This document shows, in pieces, positions 1-10,942 of a stretch of 64,000 nucleotides of DNA (positions are counted from its first letter, which is position 1; every line of letters starts with the position of its first letter). A program made the translations under genes and the position numbers. Where the stretch lies: NCBI RefSeq assembly GCF_018446385.1, contig NC_056000.1, positions 52,236,722-52,300,721 on the forward strand, given 5' to 3'. This DNA is from Zingiber officinale (lineage: Eukaryota; Streptophyta; Magnoliopsida; Zingiberales; Zingiberaceae). Under the pieces are notes generated by a model. It was not told where the DNA came from. It made no database searches and worked only from the letters and a program-made list of their open reading frames with translations.

Positions 1-425
1 ATTTGTGAAGACTCCGGTATCAATCGACCGGAATTATATTTGCGAAAACTCCCGAGCCGATCGGTCGGAATTATATTATATTAGAGCCACATGCTCACTA
101 TCGAAGACCCCGTGTCGATCGGCCAGGATTATATTATATCAGAGCCGCAAGCTCACTATCAAAGACCCCATGTCGATCGGCCGAAATCATATTATATCAG
201 AGCCGCAAGCTCACTGTCGAAGACCCCGTGCCGATCGACCGGGTTTATATTATATCAGATCCACAGGCTCACTGTCGAAGACCCCGTGCCGATCGACCGG
301 GTTTATATCATATTAGAGCCACAGGTTCATTGTTGAAGACCCCGTGCCGATCGGCCAGGCTTATATTTTATTAGAGCCACGAGCTCGTTATGAAAGACTC
401 ACGTGCCGATCGACCGGGTTTGAGT
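1..425. repeat. Tandem repeat block 1, unit about 58-59 bp
   Basis: About seven degenerate copies of a unit containing GACCCCGTGCCGATCGACC followed by TTATATTATATCAGAGCC; the GACCCC start recurs near 106, 165, 223, 281 and 340. The block is cut by the window's left edge. Open frames here exist only because the unit lacks stops in some frames and are not genes. Similar minisatellite blocks lie inside the Tat-like element at 47538-52990, so retroelement interior is the likely context (inference). Confidence 0.85.
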
Positions 426-880
426 TATATTGGAAGACCGTCGAGCGGCGACATTAAACCCTAGAGTCGAAGCGGCGACTATAAAACCTCCGCCTTGAAG
501 ACCGTCGAGCGACGTCATTAAACCCTAGAGTCGAAGCAGCGACTATAAAAACCCTGCCTTGAAGATCGTTGAGCGGCGACGTTAAACCCTACAGTCGAAG
601 CGGCGACTATAAAAACCCTTTCTTGAAAACCGTCGATCAACGACGTTAAACCCTAGAGTCGAAGCGGTGACTATACAAACCCCGCCTTGAAGACCGTCGA
701 GCGGCGACGTTAAACCCTAGAGTCGAAGCAGCGACTATAAAAATCTCACCTTGAAGACCGTCGAGCGGCGACGTTAAACCCTAGAGTCAAAGCGGCGACT
801 ATAAAAACCCTACCTTGAAGACCGTCGAGTGGTGACGTTAAACCCAGGTCTCCACCGACGGTTGAGCGGCGACTTTAAAT
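426..880. repeat. Tandem repeat block 2, unit about 64 bp
   Basis: Seven copies of a unit built from GACCGTCGAGCGGCGAC, TTAAACCCTAGAGTCGAAG and CGGCGACTATAAAAACCC. Starts recur near 437, 501, 565, 629, 692, 756 and 820. It abuts block 1 directly but has an unrelated unit sequence. Confidence 0.85.
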
Positions 881-899
881 CCGTGCCTTCATAGACCAG

Positions 900-1565
900 C
901 TTATTAGATATTCTATCTCCCCCATTTGAGGTCGAGCGATTGTCACCATCGGATCTTCTATCTCCCCTATTCGGGGCCGAGCGATCGTCATATCGGATCT
1001 TCTATCTCCCCCATTCGGGGTCGAGTGATCGTCACATATCGGACCGTAAATTCATATTTGCTTATCTCCTCCGTTCGGGGTCGAGCTATCTCCAATGGCC
1101 GCGAACGAGAGTATTGGGATCGAGTGGTCTTCACTGGTCTCGGACCAGCATATCATATTTCCTTATCTCCCCCGTTTGAGGTTGAGCGATCTTCACTGGT
1201 CTCAGACCAGCTCGTCGGATCTCATATCTAATCCGTTCGGGGTCGAGAGGTCTTCATTGGTCACGGAGCATCAGAGCAGCTTATCTCCCTCGTTCGGGGT
1301 TGAGCTATCTCCAATGGTCGCGAACGAGAGTATTGGGGTCGAGTGGTCTTCACTGGTCTTGGACCAGCATATCATATTTCCTTATCTCCCCCGTTCAGGG
1401 TCGAGTGATCTTCACTGGTCTCGAACCAGCTCGTCGGATCTCATATCTCCCCCCTCCGGGGTCGAGAGGTCTTCATTGGTCACGGAGCATCAAAGCAGCT
1501 TGTCTCCCTCGTTCGGAGTCGAGCTATCTCTAATGGTCGCGAACGAGAGTATATCCGCTGGTTTC
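900..1565. repeat. Tandem repeat block 3 with a higher-order period of about 219 bp
   Basis: Short sub-units containing TATCTCCCCCATTCGGGG and GTCGAG are arranged in a higher-order repeat. The segment starting GAGCTATCTCCAATGG occurs near 1082, 1302 and 1521, giving a period close to 219 bp. The open reading frames in this block are by-products of the repeat. Confidence 0.8.
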
Positions 1566-2540
1566 GGTCTATAATATCTCATAGGCTCTGCGCCCGTTCG
1601 ACTCACGACTTTCGTTTCTGTGCGCATTCGATTTCGTGTTCGATGCGCCCATTCAGCTCATGACTTTCGCGCCCATGCGCCTTCGACTCACGGGCTACAC
1701 TCCAGTTTAGTTCACGTGTGATGCGCCCATTCGACTCACGACTTTCATCTCTACGCACTCGATTTCACGGGCTATGTTTCCGCTCAGTTTTCGGGCTCCA
1801 CTCTTTCCCAGCGCTACTTCGTCTCTTGCTCGGTATTCACCTATGCACTCACTTGGCGTTCGGCCGAGAGCTTGCCTAGTAGTCGCTCGACACTATTCTT
1901 TGTCACTCGGTCGATACTTTGATAGCCACTTGATCCTTCACCTGATCGTCCACTTAGCCACGTGCTTGCTTCGCTCGACATCATTATGGTCGCCCGGTCG
2001 ACACTTTATGGTCACCATGTCGACATTTTGAGACCGCCTAATCACATTTGTACAGTCATCCGGCCGACATTTTTTGGGGTTCAATTTTCATCTTCCCGCA
2101 TGTTGCTCGGTCGACATCTTTATGGTCGTGCGCTCGACATCGTCCGTCCGGCGTCTATCCACCCGATCGACATCTTTCCGATCGCCCGATCGGCATCTTC
2201 ACGGTCGTGCGCTTGACATCGCCTGTCCGCTCAGTCTGCTCATCATCCCGCATGTCGCTTGGTTGGCTATCATTTTACTCGTCGCTCGCTTGACGTTTTG
2301 CCGTTCGCTCAGTGTTGGTATGGTTATCGACTTAGTATTATTTCTCGTAGTTCGCTCGGCATCGCTACCCTCTCTCTCTCGCGTGACACCATTACTATAG
2401 CGACCGCTTGCGTGGCATGATATGAGGGGTTCATGATTTGACTCTATGATCGAGAGTGGGTCGGAGAAGATGGAAGGTATTTTGGTCTTTACACTTGGTA
2501 AGGGTTTGGGGGTTATAAGGGAAGCACTGTTCATCTTCTA
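1566..2540. other. Degenerate CGACATC-word region, no gene
   Basis: A loosely repetitive pyrimidine-rich stretch. From about 1580 to 1770 the words TTCGACTCACGACTTTC recur; from about 1960 to 2390 TCGACAT words recur every 30-40 bp. It continues the repeat character of the preceding blocks. No protein domain is recognisable. It may be the interior or U3 of an old gypsy element (inference). Confidence 0.5.
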
Positions 2541-2543
2541 ACT

Positions 2544-2565
2544 GGGGGGGGGGGGGGGGGGGGGG
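2544..2565 (+). repeat. Poly-G run, G22
   Basis: An uninterrupted run of 22 G. Its length may be inexact because homopolymers of this size are often mis-assembled. It sits at the junction between the repeat region and a GC-rich stretch. Confidence 0.8.
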
Positions 2566-3560
2566 TTGGGTACATGTTTTGGCCGCCGCCGCACCGAGGA
2601 AGGAGGAGGAGCGTTCCTCTCTTTCTCGCCGCCACCTTCGCGAGGACGCCAGCCAACACCTCTCCTCTTCCTTCTCCTCTTGATTCCATGGCCATCGCCG
2701 GTCCCTCTTCACGCCGACGACACCAACACCACCTCTCTCTCTCTCCTCGCGCTGGCCGCCTCTCCTTCTCCTCTCGTCGCAGGGGAAACCTTTCCTCTTC
2801 CTCGTGCCGCCATAGGGGTCTCCGATGGGACTCGCTGCTTGCCGGACCACCTGCGTCGCACGCACATCGCACGCCTGTCGTCAACCCCAGCTAGCAGCCC
2901 CTTGCTAGTAGTCCTCTCCCCCTCCAAGTTGACGTCGTACTGTCGCCTCTTTCCAGCACCACAGCCCCTACACCAGCTCCCCTCCCTTTCGGCCGCCACC
3001 TCTGGTGGCAGCCCCAGAAGGGTCCACTGTCTTGGCCGCCCCACAGTCTTCACCGACCCACGACCCGAGCCCACAACTTGGGCCGACCATATAGCGTTAC
3101 TGCCACGGTCGGCAGTCCACGCGTCGATTTTGTATTGGTTCCATATTTGTGTGGTTGTTGTATTTCAGCCTACGCGTCGCTGTGATGTGTCCGGACTGCG
3201 TGCCGATATTACGTCCCGGCCTATGTGCCTGCGCCATCTCTCGGGCGGTGTGCCGCTATTATCTCTCAGCTGGCAGTTTGTTTGCTGGATCCAGGTCATG
3301 CTCGGCTCCCGACAGGCAGATCTGGCTCCTCAACTAGTTCACGCCCATCTACTCGTCAATGCCACGACGACTCGATCCGCACCGCGATCAGCTCACCGAC
3401 CCATTCGAGGGCGCCCCGGGGCCAGGGTACGTTGCCATACTCATTTTGTACTTATTTTATTGTCTTGTTACTAGTCGGCTGTTTATGTATTCGTGGGGCT
3501 CGCCTTGAGCATCGGGGTATCATAGACCGTGGCAACCCGGTCGCTGGCTACAGGTAGCGT
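2566..3560 (+). other. GC-rich stretch with an unrecognised 302-aa open frame (2566-3474)
   Basis: The stretch is rich in CTC/CCG, like the leader (R/U5) of plant LTR elements or a 5' UTR. It carries an open frame of 302 codons from an ATG directly after the poly-G run. The predicted protein is Ser/Pro/Leu/Arg-rich and low in complexity, and I recognise no domain. Overlapping long frames on both strands suggest composition-driven openness. I do not support it as a gene. Confidence 0.3.
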
Positions 3561-4499
3561 TGACCGGAGGACATCTGATGACTTGGTCAACACAGAGGGC
3601 GGCTCACCATCCGAGTCATGGAGATGCGGTCAACATTCCAGACACGTCATACTAGCAGATTCATCTTTTCAACTTTCCGACAGGAACATATACTAAACAT
3701 GGAGGTTGGATGAAGAAAGAAACTAGAAAAAGAAAGTTCTAAACCAAAATTATTCAATTCATGAGATAGGAAAAAAAACTAACGATCACATCCATTGTGT
3801 ATTCCAACTCTGTGCTTGTCTTAAGTGTGTTTGGATGCATCTTCTTTGCTTATTTGGAAATTTATGATACATCCATCATTTAGCATTGTAGTAAGTGAGA
3901 TGGATATATATTTTGAACTCAATTATTATGAATTTGTTATTGTTGCTTGATGATATATATATTGAATCTCAATTCATCCCGTCTGAAATCGATGAAGCTG
4001 GATCACTGGTGAGATAACTTCAAGATTGATCAGAAGAAGACCTCAAAGGGAGATCACCTACCAGATCACAAGGCGGAGGAGGAAGGAGCGCTAGTAAGCA
4101 GGTCAAGGGTCCTTAGCACAACCACTTCAACACTCAAGTCAGTGAAGTGAAGGAAAAATATGGAAAGGGAACAATAGTAGAATATGAGATGTGCGTAAAG
4201 TAAAAGCGTACATGTACTCACGGGGACCTTTTATAATACCTCTGTAATCTCCACGTTAAATAAATATCACAGCAGGATAAGGGAAATATCAAATTAATGT
4301 ATTTTTGTTGTATTGTATCATCCTACCACCCATACATTTCTTATATCCTATATCTATACAAAGATATTATCCCCGTGTATCTGAGAACTCCATGTGCACC
4401 ATTAATCGTGAAATTAACTTATGAGTCAAAGGGTCTATTGGACTATTTGGGTCTGACCCAAACAGTGGGATAGGGAATTAATAAAAGGGAGATAATCTG
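3561..4499. other. Non-coding stretch, nothing recognised
   Basis: Moderately AT-rich sequence without a convincing gene. A TTTTATAATA box near 4230 after CTCACGGGGACC resembles an LTR promoter. No element boundaries could be placed. Confidence 0.4.
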
Positions 4500-4760
4500 T
4501 TACCATGGGCGAGCAAGGCTAATTGTAGGCATGTTTATCTTATAGGAGTTGAGGGAAGAAAAGCCCGGTGAGTCGAAGATCCTATCGGGATGATTTATTG
4601 GAGCAAAGCTCAATGCATTGAAGATTTGATCGGGACGATTTAGGGGAGCAGAGCCCAGTGAGTCGTAGATCTGATCGGAATGATTTAGGAGAGCAGAACC
4701 CAATGCATTGAAGATCTAATCGGGATGATGTAGGAGAGCATAACTCCTATCGATGGATAA
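4500..4760. repeat. Degenerate tandem repeat, unit about 62-66 bp
   Basis: Four to five imperfect copies of a unit containing GATCGGGATGATTTAGGAGAGCA and CCAGTGAGTCG or CAATGCATTG. The minus-strand open frames here simply read the repeat and are not supported as proteins. Confidence 0.65.
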
Positions 4761-5833
4761 CCTTCAAGTTGGCAAGATCAAGTATTGAGGGAGCAAGGCC
4801 AGTAGGATCGACGACCAATCGGCTGATGGTTTTTGAGCTAGCAGAGTGAGCTATGGAGGGAGCTTGGACCATGGGATCGAGGTCGCCGGATTGACTCGCT
4901 CGAGTTGATCCACCGTAGACTTTGACTGTCATGCTAACCATAAAATGACTTTCTGATTCTACGTGAGAGCTACCTATATCCACTGTATCATTAATGACTT
5001 ACAACTATTCCCCGGATGAGGTATAGATATCTCTTCAAGTTACACGTTGACGTCAAGCAAGATGACGATTATTTTGCAGGCTAACGAGAAGGATAAATTG
5101 AGTAGAAAATAAGAAGAAAACTTACGAAAACATAGAGAAATTCATCGTTTGTCAACAAAGAAAACTTTGTTAATAATAAAAGATAAATCATCAAAAAAAA
5201 ATAATTAAATAAGTATTTATATAGATTCTAAATTCTAATATTTAGAGAAGTAATATATTTTTTAAGAATTTTATTTTATTAATTTTATTTTTAAGGTGAT
5301 GTGGCTTGGCTTTTGTGTTTATTATTTATTTTAATATCTAGGTGAACTTAAAAAATTTGCCAAGTAACAATTTATCCACCAAAAGTAAAATGTCCAAATT
5401 CATTTTTCATATTAGTATCATCGTTGTCATCTAGGTAATTATCGATGGTCAATCTGAATTTCTGATAAAAAAAATTGAAATTAGAAAATAATACAAGTTA
5501 ATATACTAAAAATATAAATTGATAGATAATAGGATCAAAATTGAAAAAAGAACAACTTATGATACTAAAATTGTAATTCCCTCAATCACTACGGGAAATC
5601 TCCCGTCGCCTCAACTAAAGGCGCCTCGGATGCTCACCGAGACGCCTCCAACAACCTACTTAAGGCGCCTTCAGCATCATCTAAGGCACCTTAAATCCCT
5701 AATTTCAGAAACGAACAGAATACTTTATGTTCGTTCACGGCTCAACTTTTCCACACGATTTTCTCTCAAAATCCGACGATTTCTTCCCTCTAAGGCACCT
5801 TCAACCCGTCCAAACTCCTTCAATCATCCTACA
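4761..5833. other. AT-rich non-coding stretch; leader-like sequence after about 5580
   Basis: AT-rich from about 5130 to 5560 with no gene. From about 5590 the GGCGCCT word recurs (AAGGCGCCTCGG, ACGCCTCC, AAGGCGCCTTC), the same word family as in the LTR at 8629-9963, leading into the start codon at 5834. The 5' LTR expected for that element is not visible, so its left part is probably deleted. Confidence 0.45.
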
Positions 5834-6968
5834 ATGCCTCCTAGGTATATCTTCAACCAACCTATTGTCCTTATATGTTATTTTTATGCATTTTATGTTA
5901 TATGTTGCATGAATCAGAAAACGCCGACATGTTGATCCTACACCGGCTAGGACCCCGTCTACGGATCCTAGATTCCCCTCAGAACGGCTTAGGGTAGACT
6001 TTGCTAGGTTTAAATTTGAATCTATTAAACCTAGGTACGTAGGTAGGTCATTTTTTGCCCAGTTCTGTCACCCCGCAATCCAGATGATAGAACACTATCA
6101 ATTAGGAAAACTAGTTTACTGTAACAATACAGTAAATCAGGATTTGTGTACACAGTTCTATCACAACCTCGAGAGGGTTAATGATAGTACGTATTCCACC
6201 AGAGTTAGTGGAACAGACTTCCAGTTTACTCCCTCCCTGATTCGCACTAGCTTAGAGCTTAGGGAGTCTACATGTGCATTCCTATGCTACCCGGGTAGAG
6301 ATCTACCATTTGGTGATCCCTATTCACATATCACACTAGACACTATCTATATGCATTTTTTCGGGGAGGAGAGACCATTCAGGCTGATTGAGTTCAGGTC
6401 CACTCTTCTTAGGGTTCAGGACTACGTTATGTACGGAGTCCTGACCGCATGCATTTTTCCGATCACATCTCGGGACGTCCCGAAGATGCGACCGTCTCAC
6501 TCATTCTTTCTGTACGTCCTAAGTCAGCGTTTAGATATAGATATTGCCCTGCATATGTTCCAGAACATTATACATGCATCTAGTACAGTCACATCTGGAG
6601 TAGTCCACATGCCCTACTGTCATATCTTGACTCAGATCTTTTCGGCCTTCAGGATAGACACAGTCGTAGGGACACTTATCCCGCTTACATCATACGACGA
6701 GTTAGGGCAGCGTAGTCTTCGGTTAGCCAGTATAGAGGTCACCGCTGAGGGGATTCTAGCCTGGAAGGGTCGACCACAGCCAGCCGCTGCTCCGATTGAT
6801 CCAGAGGTTGAGGATGCACCGCCCGACATTGAGTGGCCCAACTTCTTAGCTGAGGAGTTTTTTGGAGATCCATTACCTTCCACCTTTGTCGGGCCTTCCA
6901 CTTCAGTCGAACCTTCGACCTTGGCACCACTTTCCATCGAGGACAGACTCGCTCGTCTCGAGGTTTAG
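5834..6968 (+). CDS. LTR-element ORF, putative plant transposon protein type (spliced)
   Basis: Proposed model: exon 1 at 5834-5844, intron at 5845-5917 (GT...AG, 73 nt), exon 2 at 5918-6968. The junction sits inside an Arg codon and gives an N-terminus beginning MPPRKRRH. Without splicing, the frame upstream of Met6084 is open only back to 5913 and has no start. The product of about 350 aa has a basic N-terminus and a globular core resembling the plant 'putative plant transposon protein' domain (family recognised from memory). That core runs from the region at 5985 through the SGTDFQF and FPITSRDV motifs. A Pro/Ser-rich acidic tail ends ARLEV. The ORF lies in the same strand as the 3' LTR at 8629 and about 1.7 kb upstream of it. 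Function is unknown; it may be an env-position or gag-like accessory protein. No polymerase is visible upstream in the window. Confidence 0.6.
5845..5917 (+). other. Predicted 73-nt intron in the element ORF
   Basis: It begins GTATATC and ends GAATCAG. It is AT-rich and includes an in-frame stop (TGA at 5910) in the downstream reading frame. Removing it links the start codon at 5834 to the long frame with correct phase. RNA data are not available. Confidence 0.55.
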
Positions 6969-8628
6969 TCCACTCAGACGCGACGGGTTGTTCTAGATAG
7001 CCATCGCTTCCTCCGATCCCTACGATCCGAGATAGCTGCCGGATTCGCTTCTCTCCGGGGTGAGATACGTCGCCAGGGATAGCCTACACCCTGAGCAGTC
7101 TCTTGCACCACCTCTAGCTGACGACCCTCCAACTGATGACCCTACTATTTGACGCTCTCATCTTATGCATTGTCCTGTGGATTTTGGACACAGACACTTA
7201 CATTTTCTTCGTCTAGCTGTACTTATGCTTAGAAAAATTCAGTTACTCTGCTTATTTCTGAATACCAGTCTTTTGTGGTCTTCCATTTTGCTTGATATGA
7301 GTTAGGTAGACTAGATCTTGACTTTCACATAAATTTCCTATATCTAATTTTAAAATTTTTCTCAAAAATTGTCCAATTTTAAAGTTATCTTTTAAAATTC
7401 TAGGAAAAATAATGTTTTCAAAATCCCAACTTTATTAGTCTTTCAAAATTTGGACTTAGCCTAGAATCTTCCCATTAGACACCATGCTCCCCTAGCTTCA
7501 GCCAGAGCATCTCACAAACACACTAGGCATAACTTGTTTGTGTTTGAAAAAAAAACCTAGAACGGCGTGAGATGCATAGGGTACAGCCTGGACTCCAGAA
7601 TGCTTATATCTGTGTATCATAGTGAGTCTGGGCGTTAAAAACTAACTTTACATTAATCAAGTTAAATGATCCTTCCCTAGTCAAATCTAACTGGATTACT
7701 AACTTGACTAACCAAGTGAAAACTGGTGCCCTCTAGGTATTCAGCCAGTAGCTAAAGGTTAGACAGTTGATTAAGGATATTAAAATTTCAAATTAACTAA
7801 GCTTGAACTTTAAGGCTCTGATACCCTGCTAAAGGTAATTGATAAATACTCAAACTCATGCTTGGACATTAGGGTTTTAACCTTACTGGTCCTCCCTTGC
7901 CTTTAAGGATTTTTCATATTATTAAAAATTTCGTTTTGACTTCTATAGGCGCCTTCAAAACTAACCTTTTGAATTCCATTTTGAAAATTAAGGTCTCAAG
8001 TTAACCCAACTCTTCAGAATCTTTTAAACTAATTCGAAATTAATGATTCTTAAAAGGCTTTAAAAATTCAACGAATACTTTTTCAACAAAGCCTTTCAAA
8101 AATTTCTCTTTTGAAAAGTTAGCCTACTATTTTCAAAACTTGCCTGTTGAAAAGCATTTGTGTCAATTTTTTCAAAATTTAACCTAACTGTGCACAAATG
8201 ATGGCTAAGTAAGAAAAAGTTCTTCAATATTTTTTTAAGTAAAAAAAAAAAACTACAAAAATGTCGGTCTATAGTAAACTTTTTTAAACACAAAATTTAT
8301 TGGTTTTAAATCTTAGACTTTTCAAAGTGTCTCTTTCTCTCTATAAGAGTTTTTGATATATGGCAAAGGGGGAGAGTAACAAATTCAAAGAACTTACTTA
8401 AATTTTCCTAGATTTTCTTTGAAAATGGTAGCAAATTCAAAGAACTCACTTAAATTTTCTTTGAAGATTAAAAGAACTTAAAGAAAAAGGGGAGCTAGTA
8501 TTAAGGGGGAGCTTATTTTAAGGAAGCTAAATTTATCATGTTTGTGCTTATCATGCTTATGCTTATTCTTTATTGCATGTTCTTACTTAACTTTGAATTT
8601 CGGTTGCCATAATCAAAAAAGGGGAGAT
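6969..8628 (+). other. Spacer between the ORF and the 3' LTR of element K, with polypurine tract
   Basis: Non-coding, AT-rich from about 7320. Segment 7505-7725 is similar to the reverse complement of 32532-32750 in copia-B: it shares GAGCATCTCACAAACACAC, GTGAGATGCATAGG, ATGCTTATATC and ACTTGACTAACCAAGTG in the same order. The spacer ends in purine-rich stretches (AAAGGGGGAGAG at 8366, AAAAAAGGGGAGAT at 8615-8628). The last of these is the polypurine tract abutting the LTR. Confidence 0.7.
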
Positions 8629-8744
8629 TGTTGGTGCGAGAAGCATCCGACGATCGAACCTTAGTTTTGATAATGGCAAATGGATTCAAAGTTAAGGTTA
8701 ATTGTTATCTGATGTGCTTAAAAGTCCTAACTGCGGTTAGGCAG

Positions 8745-9030
8745 GTGAAAAGCCCTAGGGGGTGGTAACCCTAGGTCCTAGGGGGTGGTAACCCTAGGTG
8801 AAGGAAAATCCTAAGGGGCGGTAACCTTAGGTCCTAGGGGCGGTAACCCTAGGTAGAGGAAAACCCTAAGGGGGGGGTGGGTAACCTTAGGTCCTAGGGG
8901 GTGGTAACCCTAAGTGGAGGAAAACCCTAGGGCGCGGTAACCCTAGGTCATAGGGGGTGGTAATCCTAGGTGGAGAAAAATCCTAGGGGTCGGTAATCCT
9001 AGGTCCTAGGGAGTGGTAACCCTAGACAGA
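8745..9030 (+). repeat. Tandem repeat within the K LTR
   Basis: About ten alternating copies of CCTAGGGGGTGGTAACCCTAGG and GGAAAACCCTAAGG-like words, with a basic unit of about 25-30 bp in pairs of about 55 bp. Similar CCTAGGGGGTGGTAACC wording occurs singly in LTR F near 27800. Confidence 0.8.
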
Positions 9031-9329
9031 AAGACCAGTCGGTCTGGAGGACCGGACTGGCATCAGGTAACTCTCTTGAGTGGAGTAGGTGAGGACGCGT
9101 TCCCCGTAGAGGGAACAGTAGGCGTCGGGTCGACCTAAGGTTTCCGGTCGGAAATTTGAAGTCAGACCTGGACAGTTCAGAGACTGTCATTTACTGTCTT
9201 TACTATATTTTATGTGTGCTAATATTTGTCTTGCATGGTAGGTTATTGTTTTGGAGCTAACACATCTTGCAGGTACAAAAAACCAAAGTTAAGCTTCGGA
9301 TGAACAGTGTCCGAGGTGTCTCCATGGAG

Positions 9330-9557
9330 CTTGGAGGCGCCTCGGGTGCAAGCCGAAGCCAGCTGTCCAAAGGAGCTGGAGGCGTCACGGACATATCTGG
9401 AGGTGCCTTGGACCAAAGCTTGAAGGCGCCTTGAAGAGGCTTGGAGGTGCCTTAAAGCAGATAAGTGCGACTAGTTCTGTGCTGATCCACGCGTGCGACT
9501 CGGTAGCCTGGAGGCACCTCGGACAAGCTTGGAGGCACCTCCAACACTGTATAAAAG
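9330..9557 (+). promoter_or_regulatory. LTR promoter: GGAGGYRCCT word cluster plus TATA box
   Basis: Seven or so copies of the near-palindromic word GGAGGCGCCT (variants GGAGGTGCCT, GGAGGCACCT) precede TATAAAAG at 9550-9557. The arrangement, family-specific palindromic words just upstream of a TATA-like box, recurs in four other LTR families of the window. Confidence 0.55.
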
Positions 9558-9920
9558 AGGGGTTCGAGCAGCAGCTTATTACAACAACTCACGAGCCATC
9601 TTCTTGCGATAAATTGCTAACGAGACGATCCAACGAAGCTGTGACTTGACGTCGATGACCCGGAGACTTAATATTATTATTTTCCTTCTGTCGTTGGTAT
9701 AAGTTTACTGTTTTCCTTGTACTTAACTTGTAATTCATTTTCGATATTATAGTTGTTGCCCACCGAAAGCGATCAACGATCGCAGGCCTTAGAGTAGCAG
9801 TCACTCAAGGCTCTGAACCAAGTAAATCACTTGTGTTCACGTGTGTTGTTTATTTTATTTCCACTGTGTTATTACACGAGTTTTGCGATTCCGAAACGAG
9901 TGAAAGCCACGAGCGTTATT

Positions 9921-9943
9921 CCCCCCCCCCCCCCCCCCCCCCC
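9921..9943 (+). repeat. Poly-C run, C23, near the LTR end
   Basis: An uninterrupted C23 run in the context GCGTTATTCCC. It matches the GCTATTCACCCCCC motif found close to the 3' end of the other copia-type LTRs here. The length is uncertain. Confidence 0.75.
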
Positions 9944-9963
9944 TTAGCGCTTTCGATCCAACA

Positions 9964-10942
9964 CATTGAATAGGCATAAACCAGATTTGAGTAATCTGAG
10001 ACTTTTGGGGTCAGCTGCCTGCGTTTATGATAAAACTCATAAATATAGAAAATTAGGACATAGGGGGTAAATAGTATATCTATGCAAAGTATTCTGATAC
10101 CTCTATAGATTATATTTTTATTGGTGAGCAACAAGATGAAACCATCTTTAAAATAGAGTCAAGAGATGTCTGAATCTAATCAACCCAATGTGAGTGATTT
10201 ATCAATTAATAAGATGGTTTCTCAACAGTTTGACCTACGAAGAAGTAGTCATAAGATTATGCTTCGGAGAAGATTTGATATTGAGAATGAGGCATTAATA
10301 ATTCTCCAGTTGATGATGAGGAACCTTAAACAATTAAGAACACATTGAGATGCTCAGTTAGAGAAAAAAAATGAAAAGTTGCAATGTATGAGGAAATAGA
10401 GTCTATGAAAAAGAATTAAGTTTAGAATTTAGTTGATCTTCCTCCAGGCTGAAAGACTATTGGGAATAAATGGATTCTCAAAATTAAAAGAAAAGTAGAT
10501 GAGTTGATTAATTAATATAAAGCTCGTCTAGTTACAAAAGAATATACTCAAATGGAGGGTATTGATTTTGAAGAGACATTTTCTCCTGTTGTAAAATTTA
10601 TATCAATATGCGATATCCTAGTTATAATAGCACATTTTGAGTTGGAATTACATCATATGGATGTATAAAAGATTTCCTTTAATGATAATCTTGACGAGGA
10701 ATCTATATGACATAGCGAGAAGGTTATATTGCTGAAGGCCAATAGCAAAAGTATGTAGATTTAAAAAGTTTATATGGGGGTTAAAGTAAGCGTCAAGAAA
10801 ATAAAATATAAGATTTAATAAAGTCATTCTATCTTATGATTTTAAAATGATCAATGGGGATCATTGTGTTTACCTAAGAAAGAAGAAAGGAAAATTGGTC
10901 ATTGTATCATTATATGTTAATAATATGCTACTAGCTAGAAAT
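9964..10942 (+). pseudogene. Copia pol remnant J, part 1 (integrase C-terminus to RT)
   Basis: Broken-frame copia polyprotein. Translation shows an integrase C-terminal stretch (KPDLSNLRLLGS, then THKYRKLGHRG) and then RT blocks (ETFSPVVKF near 10575; the YVNNML active-site region near 10915, where the usual Asp pair has become Asn-Asn). Stops and frame changes occur throughout. The upstream half is lost at the K boundary (9963/9964). Reading is interrupted at 10942 by solo LTR L and resumes at 12499 after the duplicated GAAAT. Confidence 0.8.

Larger units (their letters stand above)
8629..9963 (+). repeat. 3' LTR of element K (copia/SIRE-like), 1335 bp
   Basis: It starts TGTTGGTGCGAG directly after the polypurine tract and ends GATCCAACA. 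Inside are a tandem repeat (8745-9030), a cluster of GGAGGYRCCT words (9330-9545), a TATA box (9550-9557) and a C23 run (9921-9943) about 20 bp from the end. The sequence after 9963 resumes copia integrase/RT reading, so the element was inserted into copia remnant J. The matching 5' LTR is absent from the window. Confidence 0.8.

Noticed and set aside
1-880. CRISPR-like array
   Set aside because: The units are contiguous tandem repeats without unique spacers, and the genome is eukaryotic.
5-1574. Open frames in the tandem repeats at the left edge
   Set aside because: Multiple overlapping frames of repeated peptides with the repeat period; no start context or domain.
2566-3474. 302-aa open frame after the poly-G run
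   Set aside because: Low-complexity Ser/Pro/Arg-rich translation, long frames on both strands and no recognisable domain; treated as GC-rich leader-like sequence.
4500-4703. 67-aa minus-strand ORF with repeated APLNRPDQIF-like peptides
   Set aside because: It is the translation of a degenerate 62-66 bp tandem repeat.
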